Below are positions 1 through 10,099 of a DNA stretch of 64,000 bases, one piece after another. Source of the stretch: Uloborus plumipes (taxonomy: Eukaryota > Arthropoda > Arachnida > Araneae > Uloboridae); contig JAXGGA010002853.1 of the NCBI GenBank assembly GCA_038373865.1, positions 49,450 through 113,449 on the forward strand, given 5' to 3'. A program made the position numbers and the translations under genes. Every line of letters starts with the position of its first letter. Position 1 is the stretch's first letter. A model generated the notes under the pieces. That model saw only the letters and a program-made list of their open reading frames with translations, searched no databases and had not been told where the DNA came from.

Positions 1-367
1 ATTTAAATTCTAAATCTTTGCATTAAAATAATGCTTTTATTTATTTATTTATTAGGTTGATATCAGAAAAATTACAAGTGTTTGCATTATTAATAAATGT
101 ATTACTATATTTATTTATGTTTGCCACCCTGTTTTAGTTAGAACGAAGGATGATCGAAAGTTCTTAGCTCATCACAACAGATTCGGACATGGAAGTTGTT
201 AATAAAAATTTGTTGAAGTACATCAAAGTCCGACATGTTTTAAAAAAATGGAACAAAATCTTTTCGACACTCACTTTTTAGAAGATTCACACCTGTGATA
301 TGTTATTTTTGTGCATTTTTTAAAGTATTAGTCAATAAAATTTTTTAACACTTTTATGGCATTACTG
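1..367. other. AT-rich sequence, no feature recognised
   Basis: No coding potential, RNA gene or terminal repeat is visible here. It is the left flank of the first X-family element. Confidence 0.5.
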
Positions 368-1514
368 CTTTTTAGCCTACTTTCCCGTTAAAAATAAAAG
401 AAAGACGAAAAAAGTATTAAAAGTAACTTAATGCATCTAAAAAATATCGCCAAGCCCAAAAAAAATCGCCAAGTTAAAAAAAATATCGCCAAGTCCAGAA
501 AATATCGCCAAGTTGAAAAAATAAAGAGGTAAAAGGAATATCGAAAAATTAAAAATTTGAAAGTAGGGTATTGAGATGGGGAATTTGTGTGTCGGTCTGT
601 CGGTCGGTCTGTCGGTCTGTCTGTCCCCCCCCTAATAACTTTTGAATGAACATTCCGATTTGGACAAACTTTTTTTTGTTGGAAAGATCTCGGCGAGTAC
701 AGCTCATTCCCATATTTGATTTTTTGATTTGAACAATTTTTGGTTCAACTTTGAGCCGTTCAAATAACCGGTCCCACGATACTAACTTTTTAATGAACAG
801 TCCGATTTGAACAAACTTTTTTTTGTTGGAAAGAACTTTTCAAGGATACTTCATTCCCGTATTTACATTTCCGATTTGAACAATTTTTCATTCAACATTG
901 AACCGCTCAAGCAAGCTGTCACCCCTAATAACTTTTGAGTAAACAGTCCGAAAAAAATGACTGACTGTGCAGACGATTTTTTGTTTATTTATTCATTTGT
1001 TTTATTGAATTTATTATTATTATTATTTTTTGGCAGACGATTTTTTTTTGTAACAAAAATGTTTCATTCACTAGGGCATTTTATTCTTAATTTATATTTA
1101 ACAACTGGCAACGGATTAAAAGTGAAATTCGAGACATTTTATCAACGGACGAGTTTTTTTTTCTTTTTTTTTCTTTTTTTTTTCTTTCTTTGATAAAATG
1201 TGTTTTGATGTACTTTGTACTTTTAATTTTTTTTGAAAACAATTGAGGAATTTTTCTACGGAAGAACTGTAACAGTTACATTCTTTAAAAGGTGCGACAA
1301 AACTTTATTTATTCATTTATTTACTTTTTATGTGTCTATTTCATCTGATAAGAGGGGTATATTTTGCTTTTAGAAATCAGCTTCAAGTGCTAAAAAGGTA
1401 TGTTTGACATAATTTTTAGTCTTAGATAATCAAGAGAATAATGATCAGATGCTAGAATGCCGATGTCGATGTACGGGAAAGTAGGCTCGTTTAGTTCTTG
1501 ACAGAACTTCTTGT
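368..1514 (+). mobile_element. Helentron/DINE-1-like element, family X copy 1
   Basis: The left subterminal repeat AGCCTACTTTCCCGT (374-388) recurs inverted as ACGGGAAAGTAGGCT at 1473-1487. It is followed by a short hairpin, AGTTCT-TGAC-AGAACT (1493-1508), and the shared terminus ACTTCTTGT (ends 1514). Between them lie about two diverged units of a ~145-bp repeat (roughly 640-950) and T-rich DNA. Known DINE-1/HINE Helentron derivatives have this order: subterminal inverted repeats, internal tandem repeats, 3' stem-loop. Three more copies in the window share both ends. The reading frames inside are low-complexity and not genes. The assignment to Helentrons is structural inference; no Rep/helicase is present. 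Confidence 0.6.
1493..1508 (+). repeat. 3' stem-loop of family X copy 1
   Basis: A 6-bp perfect stem with a 4-nt loop lies six bases before the shared terminus. The stem-loop is kept in copies 1, 3 and 4 and slightly altered in copy 2 (50839 region), as expected for a functional 3' hairpin. Confidence 0.6.
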
Positions 1515-1829
1515 TTTATTATGTAGAATTTTGTTGAAAAGTAGATCGCTGTTGCTGCATATGGGAAGGAAATATCATATAAAGGTAGGTCATTTGACTA
1601 GGAACTTCAAAAATTTTAATAAAGTTCAGTTTTTATATATGAAATTCAACTGAATAAATATTTTCATATTTGCCTATTACATATTTTTTTTCCAGATTAT
1701 ACATTCTTGAATGATAGACAATATAAGAACGAAGATAGTTAAATTCGTTAGTGTAGCATTTGTATCTAAAAATATATTATTTTGTACTTACTGGAGAAAT
1801 AGTGGAATTTCATTTATTTTTCTGATATA
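1515..1829. other. AT-rich sequence, no feature recognised
   Basis: I see no gene or repeat structure between the X copy and the small pogo-type MITE. Confidence 0.4.
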
Positions 1830-2013
1830 CTGTCGTACCCGCTAAATCGGGTAACGGATAAACGAATACCCCGCTTATACGGATAAAATCTCTCTGAACC
1901 GAATGTTCCCCATGCCATAGATGCAATGTTAAAGATTCCCGCTTAAACGAATACCCGTTTAATCGAATAATATTTCTTGGAACCGACAGTAGTCGTTTAA
2001 GCAGGACCGACAA
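1830..2013. mobile_element. pogo/Tigger-like MITE (184 bp)
   Basis: The ends are imperfect inverted repeats: CTGTCGTACCCGCT on the left and, on the reverse strand of the right end, TTGTCGGTCCTGCT. TA dinucleotides lie immediately outside (1828-1829 and 2014-2015). The inside repeats the theme of CG-rich words such as CGAATACCC. Pogo and Tigger ends of this style (CAGTCG-like, TA target) are common, so the element is probably a deletion derivative of that group. Confidence 0.55.
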
Positions 2014-2291
2014 TACAAGTATTTTATTTCTGATGTATGAATTTCTTTTAAAGTAAGAGCTTAAACATTTATCCTAACATTGTTTTGTTAAGAAAGTTAT
2101 AGTAACAGATTTGAAAAAACACAAATGAATAGAAGGGAAAGTATGTTTTGTTACAAACACCAAAACTTAAATCCAGTTACTTACAAATTATTACAAACTC
2201 TGATGTCTTCGATTAGTAACAAAAGGGTAACTATTTCAAATGGTAGTTACATGTGTCAGCTTAAGCTTTCAAAATTCAACACAGTTTAAAA

Positions 2292-2497
2292 GCATTCAAA
2301 ACAATGTTGAAAAGCACAAACGTGTAGGAATATTGCAGACACGTGTTTCGGCATTTCAAAGAATGCCTTTTGCAATGTGAGCTTATGGATGCACAAAGAA
2401 CTCACATCTGCGCAGTGAAAAAGGCGTTCCTTGTAATGCCGAAACCCGTATCTGCAATATTTCTGCGCATTTATGCCTTTCAACATTTTATATGCTT
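2292..2497. repeat. Foldback MITE, arms about 90 bp
   Basis: The left arm (2292-2381) and right arm (2408-2497) are imperfect reverse complements, sharing blocks such as GTTTCGGCATT and ATTGCAGA. The two overlapping short reading frames here, one per strand, resemble each other only because of this symmetry. No TSD could be fixed. Confidence 0.6.
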
Positions 2498-2519
2498 TTA
2501 TTTTTATGCACACAGGTAT

Positions 2520-2943
2520 TTATTTCGACAGAGTACTTTGTGACTCGGTGGCATAACCTGAATTTTTTGTCTTAGAGAGGCTATAGTATATCCTTTTGAG
2601 TCACTGCATTGGAATATCAGTGAAAAAAATCTCGCTTAGTTTAATAAACTTTTAGTGTACCAAAACATTGCAATGTGCTTTTATTGGTCCCGTATAATAG
2701 AATATCCTGTTTATTGGAATAATTTGTGCGGCAAATTAGCTATTCTATTAATTAGGCTTGACTAGTATTACAGTACTAGGATTAACATTATGATTAAAAC
2801 CGAAGGTTCTCGGGCGACTTTATCTTTGAACAATTTTCTGATTGTGCCCTTGTCATTACTCGAGAAGTTTTCATTGTTGTTTCTATATTGAAAAACTTAT
2901 GAAAGCACCCTTGGTACGTGTATGTATTAATCTCTTTTTGCCC
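2520..2943. other. No feature recognised
   Basis: AT-rich DNA between two inverted-repeat elements; nothing supportable. Confidence 0.4.
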
Positions 2944-2989
2944 TTAAATACTAGGGTGGGTCGAAAAAAACTTTTTTTTTCTGATCAAT

Positions 2990-3535
2990 TTCTAATAGCA
3001 CGGAAAACTTGCCCACGGGCATCCTAATAACGGGAAAAATAATAAAAAAAATAATTAATTACTTTTGTAATCGCGCAAAAGCTCTAAAGTTTAGAAAAAA
3101 AGAGAAATTTCTGTCATTTTTAAAAATGAATATTTTTTTCAAAAAATATTTTTTTTTTTAATTTCTAATAGTGCGGAAAACTTGCGAATGAGTATAATAA
3201 CGGGAAAAATAATGAAAATAATATTTAGTTACTTTTGTAAGAGCGCAAGAGCTCTAAAGTTTAGAAAAAAAGAGAAAAATCTGTAGTTTTTAGAGATGAA
3301 TTTTTTTTCCAAAAAATATTTTTTTCATTTCTAATAGTGCGAAAAACTTGTGCCAGGGCTTCCTAATAACAACAAAAATAATTTAAAAAATAATTAATTA
3401 TTTTTGAAACCACGCAGAAGGTCCAAAATTTCGAAAAAAAAGAGAGAAATCTGTAATTTTTAAAAATATATAATTATTTTAAAAAATATTTTTTTATATT
3501 TAATAGTATAAAAACTACTTTTGTAGTTACAGAAA
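2990..3535 (+). repeat. Left-arm tandem array, ~171-bp unit
   Basis: The phrase CTAATAGNNCGNAAAACTTG recurs near 2992, 3165 and 3332, each followed by a TAATAAC-type segment and a run with GCTCTAAAGTTTAGAAAAAAAG or a variant. Copies decay toward the centre, the third being most diverged. Confidence 0.7.
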
Positions 3536-3739
3536 TTGGTTTAAAAAAAACTTGGGGTACATTGCCGTTCGTTTGAATTTGCACAGAAACCCTAAAAATC
3601 CTTTTTTTTTTTTGGAAAAAATCACATATCGCAGCTTATTGCACATTTCAGCATATTTTTTTACAGATTCTAAAATAATACTAAATCAAGTCCCACCCAC
3701 ATCCTACCCAATCAACCAACCATTTTGGGTGTGCTTACT

Positions 3740-4600
3740 TACACCCTTTGAATTCTGACTTCGAATCAAATTTTTGCATTAAAGATCTTGATTTTAAGGT
3801 TGTCTTAATAAAAACCCTCTCGGTTTTCATGCCCGCGAACTTTAGCAACAGCCTCTGTAACTAGTTTTACACACCTCTCCACTGACTGAGTGTGGCAGGG
3901 AAATTTCAAGTAATCAAATTCTGGAAGGGTTTTTTCTTTCAATAGGGTTGAAATATTTTCTGTAGACATATTTGACAGAAGGGGTGGAGGTGTCAGCTTA
4001 CAATTTGTCCAATCAATTAGTTCAGGATAGTCAGTGGCTTCAAAGTTAATTGAAGAAAGCTTGAAAGCTCTAATGTGGCCCACTACTGGCGGCTCACATT
4101 TCTGGCTTTCAGTATCTTCCTGTAGCCTAACTCTCTAATATGCTATCTGTTATCCATTATCATCGCCAGCATGAGAATCTCTAGATGGCAGAAGAAAGAG
4201 TTTCTCTGAATGACTGGATCGATTTTTTTTATGTTGTCCTGAAAATGTCTGGTTATTTGAATGATCTTTAATACGTGCTTCGGACCATCTTTCACAGTGT
4301 TGTGCACTTTAATATTGAACCAAACAGGAGCGTAGGTCTTTACAATGTAATTTGCAAGGGTCTTCATTTCGCTTGTCGGACTTATTTGGGAAACAAAGTC
4401 TTAACACCCGGTTTGCTCAAGTTCCCCATCTGGAATGGCTGAGGGGTCCAGGATTTTTAGCTGCTAATTCTGGATCACAGCTTCCTGTGCTGACTGCTTG
4501 AACAATGTCTAAAAGATATTTCTAATCTTTACTGAGGTCAGTTTTATTTATTGTGATGGTAATACATTCATCCATAGAAAGTTTTTCTCTTTTTTCTTCT
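3740..4600 (-). pseudogene. Decayed member of an uncharacterised arthropod gene family
   Basis: Reading the minus strand from about 4600 down to 3740, successive frames give recognisable blocks in a consistent order: KTLANYIVKTYAPVWFNIK, DGPKHVLKIIQ, DPVIQRN, HIRELGYRKILKA, INFEATDYPELIDW, FPCHTQSVERCVKLVTEA, and a C-terminal RSLMQKFDSKSE. I remember proteins with this block order from arthropod and other invertebrate predictions, all without a known function. Lesions visible here include an in-frame TAG between DNR and HIREL (about 4143), a frameshift near 4090, and another at the T-run near 3810. The copy sits exactly between the two tandem-array arms of the element, so it may be the element's own gene or a captured one. 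The family identity is from memory and needs a search. Confidence 0.6.
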
Positions 4601-4639
4601 CTTTTAGCCAGTTTAACTGTCTCTTTTCTATCCAACGTT

Positions 4640-5205
4640 TTTCCCGTTATTAGGATGCCCATGCGCAAGTTTTCCGGAGTATTAGAAATTTAAAAAAGTA
4701 TTTGAAAAAAATATATTCATCTTTAAAAATGACAGATTCTCCTCTTTTTTTCTAAACTTTAGAGCTCTTGCGTGATTACAAAAGTAATTAATTATTTCTT
4801 TAATTATTTTTCCCGCTATTAGGATACCCATGAGCAAGTTTTCCGTGCTATTAGAAATTTTAAAAAAGTATTTTTTGAAAAAAATATTCACCTATAAAAA
4901 TGACAGATTTTTCTCTTTTTTTCCCAAATTTTAGAGCTCTTGCGCGATTACAAAAGTAATTAATTATTTTTTTAATTATTTTTCCTGTTATTAGGATGCC
5001 CATGCGTAAGTTTTCCGCACTATTAGAAATTTAAATAAGTATTTTTTGAAAAAAATATTAATCTTTAAAAATGACAGATTTTTCTCTTTTTTTCTAAACT
5101 TTAGAGCTCTTGCGCGATTACAAAAGTAATTAATTATTTTTTTTATTATTTTTCCCGTTATTAGGATGCCCATGGGCAAGTTTTCCGTGCTATTAGAAAT
5201 TGATC
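4640..5205 (-). repeat. Right-arm tandem array, ~171-bp unit, inverted
   Basis: The phrase TTATTAGGATGCCCATG (with variants) recurs near 4650, 4820, 4990 and 5160, a spacing of about 171 bp. It is the reverse complement of the left-arm unit. The short minus-strand reading frames here are the repeat unit translated, not genes. Confidence 0.75.
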
Positions 5206-5318
5206 AGAAAAAAAAAAGCTTTTTTCGACCCACCCTATTAAATACTGCTAAAATATTAATTTAAATAGTAAATATTGCTTTGAATTTTTTATAAAAAACA
5301 ATTTTTAGTGATTTTAAA

Positions 5319-5480
5319 TAGGGATGGACCGGATATCTGGTAACTATCCTGTATCCGGCCTATCCGGCTGATATTTCAAGTATCCGATACTTTCGGATAT
5401 CCGATCCGGCTGATCGCCCCGGATACGGATATCCGGAAGATTTTTGCAGGATATCCGACAAAGAACCGGCCCGAAAGTAG
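5319..5480 (+). repeat. Left TIR and GGATATCCGG-rich subterminal region
   Basis: After the 17-bp TIR, words of the type TATCCGG, GGATATC and ATCCGGC recur about ten times in 150 bp, several as perfect palindromes. The right end (22895-23002) has the same words in reverse orientation. Confidence 0.7.
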
Positions 5481-5553
5481 AATACTGCTAAATCGGCGAC
5501 GTGCGTCGCAGAACAGACATCGCGGCTGCAGAACAATTCTGTTCAACATTGAG

Positions 5554-5612
5554 CAAAAAAAAAAAAAAAAAAACGTTATCGTTCGAAAGCAAAAAAAAAA
5601 AAAAAAAAAAAC
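5554..5612 (+). repeat. Two long poly(A) runs
   Basis: Two A-runs of roughly 19-22 bases are separated by CGTTATCGTTCGAAAGC and followed by CGTTTCGTTCGTAG. They look like slippage copies of a short duplicated segment. I do not read them as retroposon tails because no TSD or body is apparent. Confidence 0.5.
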
Positions 5613-6190
5613 GTTTCGTTCGTAGCCCATGTCTCGCAGAGCAGAGGGCAATAAATTCGCCGCCGGAGCAAAGCTACCCAGCGTACAGCTATGAAACTTG
5701 GTCGACAAAGTGTCTAAAAGGTCAGATGTTGTAGCTTGAAGCTCGATTTTTAAAATTTAATTTAGAAAAAAAGTTATTTAATGTTTTAGCCATGGTTTTG
5801 AATTTTGCGAGTTTACGACCGTAAAAAGGTTTCTAGTGAACGCAGGAAGAAAAAAAATACATCAACATTTGGAGCAATTCAATTTCTTTAAAAGTCTAAA
5901 TTGTTTGAAGTTCTAACGTAATTTACCGAATTTTCAGGAATTTTCAAAGATAGGTCACTTTTTCGACGTTTTTCAATTAATCAATCAATGTAAATTAAAA
6001 TTCCTGCATCCGAGAATCTAATGGTGTTATTGCTCTGAAACTTTTCAAAGATACAATATAAACATTTCACCTTCATTTAAAGCAAAAACGGTGAAGTTAT
6101 CTTGCTTCATTGATTTTTAGTGAATTTTTTTAAAGAGGTAAAGGAAATATTTTCATCGTGTTTCACCATGGTTTTACGTTTGTTCCGCAG

Positions 6191-6245
6191 CAGCTGGCAA
6201 CATGCCAGAAGCTGACGAGGAATTGTTTGAAGCGAAAGCTAATAA
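6191..6245 (+). CDS. Possible isolated exon (55 bp) inside the hAT
   Basis: A pyrimidine-rich stretch ending TTGTTCCGCAG precedes, and GTAAGCG follows, so both intron borders look right. In one frame the segment reads AGNMPEADEELFEAKANK, which is polar and protein-like and includes a Met codon in good context. Another frame is also open, so the phase is uncertain. I do not recognise the protein. If it is real, it lies inside the 17.7 kb hAT and could be a captured host exon. A 55-bp match to splice signals can occur by chance. Confidence 0.25.
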
Positions 6246-7519
6246 GTAAGCGTATTTTATTCGATGTATTTTTTCCTTTGACGGAATGTAATTAGTGCAT
6301 TGCCTCCTCTCCCCCCCACCAAAAAAAAGTAGTTCAACAATACCAGTATTCTGCCAAAAACGTTACTTAAATATGAGGAAAAAAATTTTGATTATAATTT
6401 CTAATCGTTAGGTTACAAAAAATGCCTTGATCTGACAAATTAACCTTGAACAAAAGAAAAAGAAAAGGCCACGAGAATTGCAGGCAAATATTTTGATGTT
6501 TTAATGAATCCTTTTTCATTGCAAAAATAAATCTTTTCTAATTTTTTCAAAGAGGAAGGGTGATTTTGTACCTTAAATAACTTCCGAAACCATGCACCTA
6601 TTTGAAAAACATTTTTAGCATATGAAAGGTACATTCTCAGGGAGTAACAAAGGCTATAGTTCGAAAAGATTCGTTAAACCGTTCCTTTTTTATTTCAACT
6701 CAAAGCAATTTTTACATAAATCGCCAAAGATAAAGGAAAATTACCTACACATATTAATGTTATATAGCACTAGAAACCGAAAATTTTTCTGCTTCCCCTC
6801 AGTGGAAGTTTTTGACCCAAAACTCTGCAAATACATAACTTTTTCGTTTATTTTTTTGGACGGACACTTTTTAATTATCTCATACAATGATTTGTTTGTG
6901 ATTTCTATAAACTTCCTAGAAGATCCTGAAATAAAAACGAACATGCACAAACCCAAAAGAAAAAACGTAAATTTACTTCATCCAGTTTAAACCTATTTTA
7001 AGCAAAATGGGGCATTTTTTTTTTTTCAAATACGTTTTAAGGGAACCTTAAGCTTTATTTTGATACCCGAACTTGCGTCCGGAAATGCCCGGAACCCATA
7101 TAAAAACCTTTCTTTTTAAAAAATTTACTGAAAATAGAGCGATTTTTTTAAAGTTGTGTAAAACACCATTAAAAAATATTTCCCGAAGCAAATTCTACAT
7201 GAATTGCACATCATATTAAAGTACATACCTTCGTCTTCCATATTCATTAGTGTTTTTAGATAATTTCGAAATAAGCCTCCAAATACAGCGCATTGAATGT
7301 AAGCAACAAACGAAGCTTCCAGGAAAACAGCAGCGCAGATTCCACATCGACTGAGTTTGAAGCATTCGTATGGGTCTTAATCAAAGTGGAAGGGGTTTTA
7401 TGTTGTATATTATGTCTTATCAGTTGTCCGAAAACAAATAGAAGTGTGAGATTGACCATACTTTACATTTTCGACTTTTGGCCAGGATTTTCACTCAAAT
7501 ACTCCACTGTGCGCCGTAG

Positions 7520-9380
7520 CCAGTGCCGTGAAAATTGCCATATACACCACAGCTGACGTGCGGACGACTTGACTTGAGCTTCTGAGGACCTTCCTGGTTC
7601 TTCCGCAAAACTTCAGTGATGACACTTGCGCAGACTTCGTTTGAAGTTCTGCATTCCTTCTTATTTTTGGGCCGCAGAACTTTAGCTACGAAACTTGCAG
7701 TACACATTCGTTATTCAAATAATGTTTCCAACGATTATTTTTTTCCGCATGAGAATCGCGGGGACGCAAACTTAATCTGAAATTCTGCAAGCCTTCACAT
7801 TTTGGCCGCAGATCTTAAGTAACCAAGCTTGCGGTAGGTACACAAATCAGTTCTTCAAATTATATTTAAAACAACTTCTTCGCAAGAGAATCGCAGGGGC
7901 GCAGGTGCTCAATTGAAGTTTTGCAGATCTTTACATTTTATCCGCAGAACTTCAGTGACGGCATTTTGTAGTATATATTAGTATAGTTAGTGTAGTATAT
8001 ATTCAGTTATGTTTAAAACCATGTTTCCCCATGAGGGGATGGCGGGAACGCAAGTTTCGCTTGAAATTCTTCGGGCTTTCACATTTTGGCCGCAGAACTT
8101 CAGTGACGAAGCGTGTAGTACAAATAGTTTTTCAAATTATGTTTAAAACAATTAATCCTTCCGCGTCAAAGAGTCGCGGGGAGCGGGATTCGTTTGAAGT
8201 TCTGCGGGGGGGGGGGGGGCTACACGTTTTATCCGCAGAACTTCAGTGACGAAACTTGCAGTACAAACTATAGTTATTCAAATTTTGTTTCAAACAATTA
8301 ATTCTTTACTAGTTAAGGATTCCGGGCTGTTGTGCCGTGGTCTAAATGGCTTTAATCCATACGTTTCGATCGCAACTGCGGCGGTCATCTTCAGTGGGTG
8401 TCGTTGATACGGACTTAAAATTAATTAATTCTTTGTTAAAGAATCGCAGAAAAACGGGCTTCGTTTGGAATTCTGCGGGCCCACACATTTTATCCGCAGA
8501 ACTTCAGTGACGAAACTTGCGGTACAAAGTAGGTATTCGACAATGTTCAAAACATTTTTCCTCGTGAGAGAATCGCGGGAGGGGGGGGGGGATACTCGCT
8601 TGAAGTTTCGCGGTCTTTCACATTTTGGCAGCAGAACTTCAGAAACGAAACTTGCAGTGCATTTTTTTATTAGTTATTCAAATGATGTTTAAAACAATTA
8701 ACTCTTCCTGTTGAGAGAATCGAGGGGTCCCGTAGAACTTTAAACGAAGCCGTAGAACTTTAAACGGCTTCGTTTAAAGTTCTGCGGGCTTTCACATTTT
8801 GGCCACAGAACGTCAGCTACGAAACTTCCAGAACAAATGAGCTTTTCAAATTTTCTTTAAAACAATAAATATCGTTACTCATCAATAAATGGCGGGGGGG
8901 GGGGGTGTTCGCTTGAAGTTCTCATTACGTTTTGACCGCAGAACTGCTGTGACGAACCTACAGAAATTAAGATTTAAAATAGTTTTTCCTACGGAAGAAT
9001 CGAGGGGAAACAAGCTACGTCTGTAGTTCTACGGACCTTATCATTTTGACCGCAAATTAGTTATTCAGATTGTATTAAAAACAATTTTCCGGTGAGAGAA
9101 TCGCGGAGCAAAGCTTTGTTTAAAGTTCTGCGGCATTTCACATATTGCCGTAGAATTGCACTTACGGAGCTCGCAGTGAAAATAATTTATTCAAATGATG
9201 TTTAAAACAATTTTTTCGCGTAAGAGAAACGCGGGGTGGAGGGGCAGAGAGTCTCCTTTCAAGTTTTTCGGGATTTCACATTTTGACCGCAGAATTTCCT
9301 GACGGAGCTTGAAGTAAAAATATAGTCATTCAAATTATTTTAAAACAATTTTACCGCTTGAGAGAATCGCGGGAACGAAG
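7520..9380 (+). repeat. Diverged ~140-bp satellite array, block 1
   Basis: About a dozen diverged units share the order CGCAGAACTTCAGTGACGAA, ACTTGCAGTACA, TTATTCAAATTATGTTTAAAACAATT, GAGAATCGCGGGG, TTCGTTTGAAGTTCTGCGGG, CTTTCACATTTTGGC. Clear starts lie near 8092, 8233, 8498, 8631 and 8806. Each unit carries TTCTGCGG and CCGCAGAA as an inverted pair. Runs of 8-13 G occur at the same unit position (8207, 8580, 8892). The short reading frames here are the unit translated. Confidence 0.75.
8308..8422 (-). mobile_element. Penelope-like element fragment with hammerhead-like core
   Basis: This 115-bp segment interrupts a satellite unit and is flanked by a 12-bp duplication, AATTAATTCTTT (8296-8307 and 8423-8434). 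The uninterrupted unit near 10855 shows the empty site. On the minus strand it reads CTGAAGA (8394-8388), a GACCGC...GCGATC stem, then GAAAC (8367-8363). That matches the order of a hammerhead ribozyme core (CUGANGA, stem II, GAAA). Penelope-like retroelements carry such ribozymes in their terminal repeats. The stem has one mismatch and the cleavage site was not confirmed. Confidence 0.5.
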
Positions 9381-10099
9381 TAATTATATTTGAAACAATT
9401 AATTACAGGCTAAAATCAGGAAAATAGGTGTAGTCCAAGGCCCCCCCCCCCCCAATCGGAAAAATGTTTTTTAACATTTGTTCTGCGATCCGGAAATTAG
9501 TTAACGTCCCAATGCCGAGCTTGAACTTTTTGAACTTGAGTTTTTTGAACTGAATTTCTGAACCGATGACGAAGTATATATATAGTAAGTATTAATAACA
9601 TAATTATAAATATGTTTTTCAAACTAAAGCATTTAAAATATGAATTAATGAAAATAAAGCAAGAAGTATTTGCAAACTTATGAAATCTTTCTAATTCAAA
9701 CTCTTCATAGAAAAATGAAACAAATTTTCAAAATAATTATTGTCTTTACCATTGTATTAAAAATTAAGTTGATTTTGTTGGATTTTTGGCATAAAAGCCT
9801 TAATAGGATATACTGAGCCAAACAATTGTTTAAAAGTAAAGGTGTCAAAATGAAAATGTTTGAAGAAAGAGCCTGTAGAATTAAGAAAATTTTTGCTGAA
9901 ATCAACACATCAATGAAGTTTTAAATTTTGAACAGTCAAAAACAGAAATCCAATCTGCTGAAGAAGGAACAATTTTCCTACCAAGTCTTTCAAAGAAGGA
10001 TGAAAATGATTAAAGAAGTTGAAACGAATATGATTGAAATTTGGACAATCCGCGAGCAATTTCCATCGTTTTTGCTTATATGCAATACTGTCTGACCCG
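9381..10099. other. Spacer between satellite blocks, no gene
   Basis: AT-rich DNA with a run of 13 C (near 9441) and TTGAACTTTTTGAAC-type short inverted words near 9515. No coding or RNA feature is supportable. Confidence 0.4.

Larger units (their letters stand above)
2952..5237. mobile_element. 2.3 kb DNA transposon with tandem-array TIRs and 8-bp TSD
   Basis: The element begins TAGGGTGGGTCGAAAAAA and ends with the reverse complement of this. It is flanked by a perfect 8-bp duplication, TTAAATAC (2944-2951 and 5238-5245). Both arms are built from a ~171-bp unit: about three units on the left (2990-3535) and four on the right (4640-5205), in opposite orientation. The centre carries a decayed protein-coding region on the minus strand. 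An 8-bp TSD fits hAT, P or a few rarer superfamilies; the TIR start TAGGG favours hAT. No recognisable transposase domain is left. Confidence 0.75.

Noticed and set aside
957..1193. Phe-rich open reading frame (also near 54711-55123 and 62489-62803)
   Set aside because: These frames are translations of T-runs in the family X backbone, occur in every copy, and lack any domain.
2286..2543. Paired reading frames on both strands
   Set aside because: They mirror one another because of the foldback repeat at 2292-2497 and have no family resemblance.
5554..5612. Poly(A) tails of two retroposed copies
   Set aside because: No TSD, no body and no polyadenylation signal; the arrangement looks like slippage duplication.
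7256..7707. Overlapping short frames near the start of satellite block 1
   Set aside because: They are unsupported by motifs and partly satellite-derived; no splice signals bound them convincingly.
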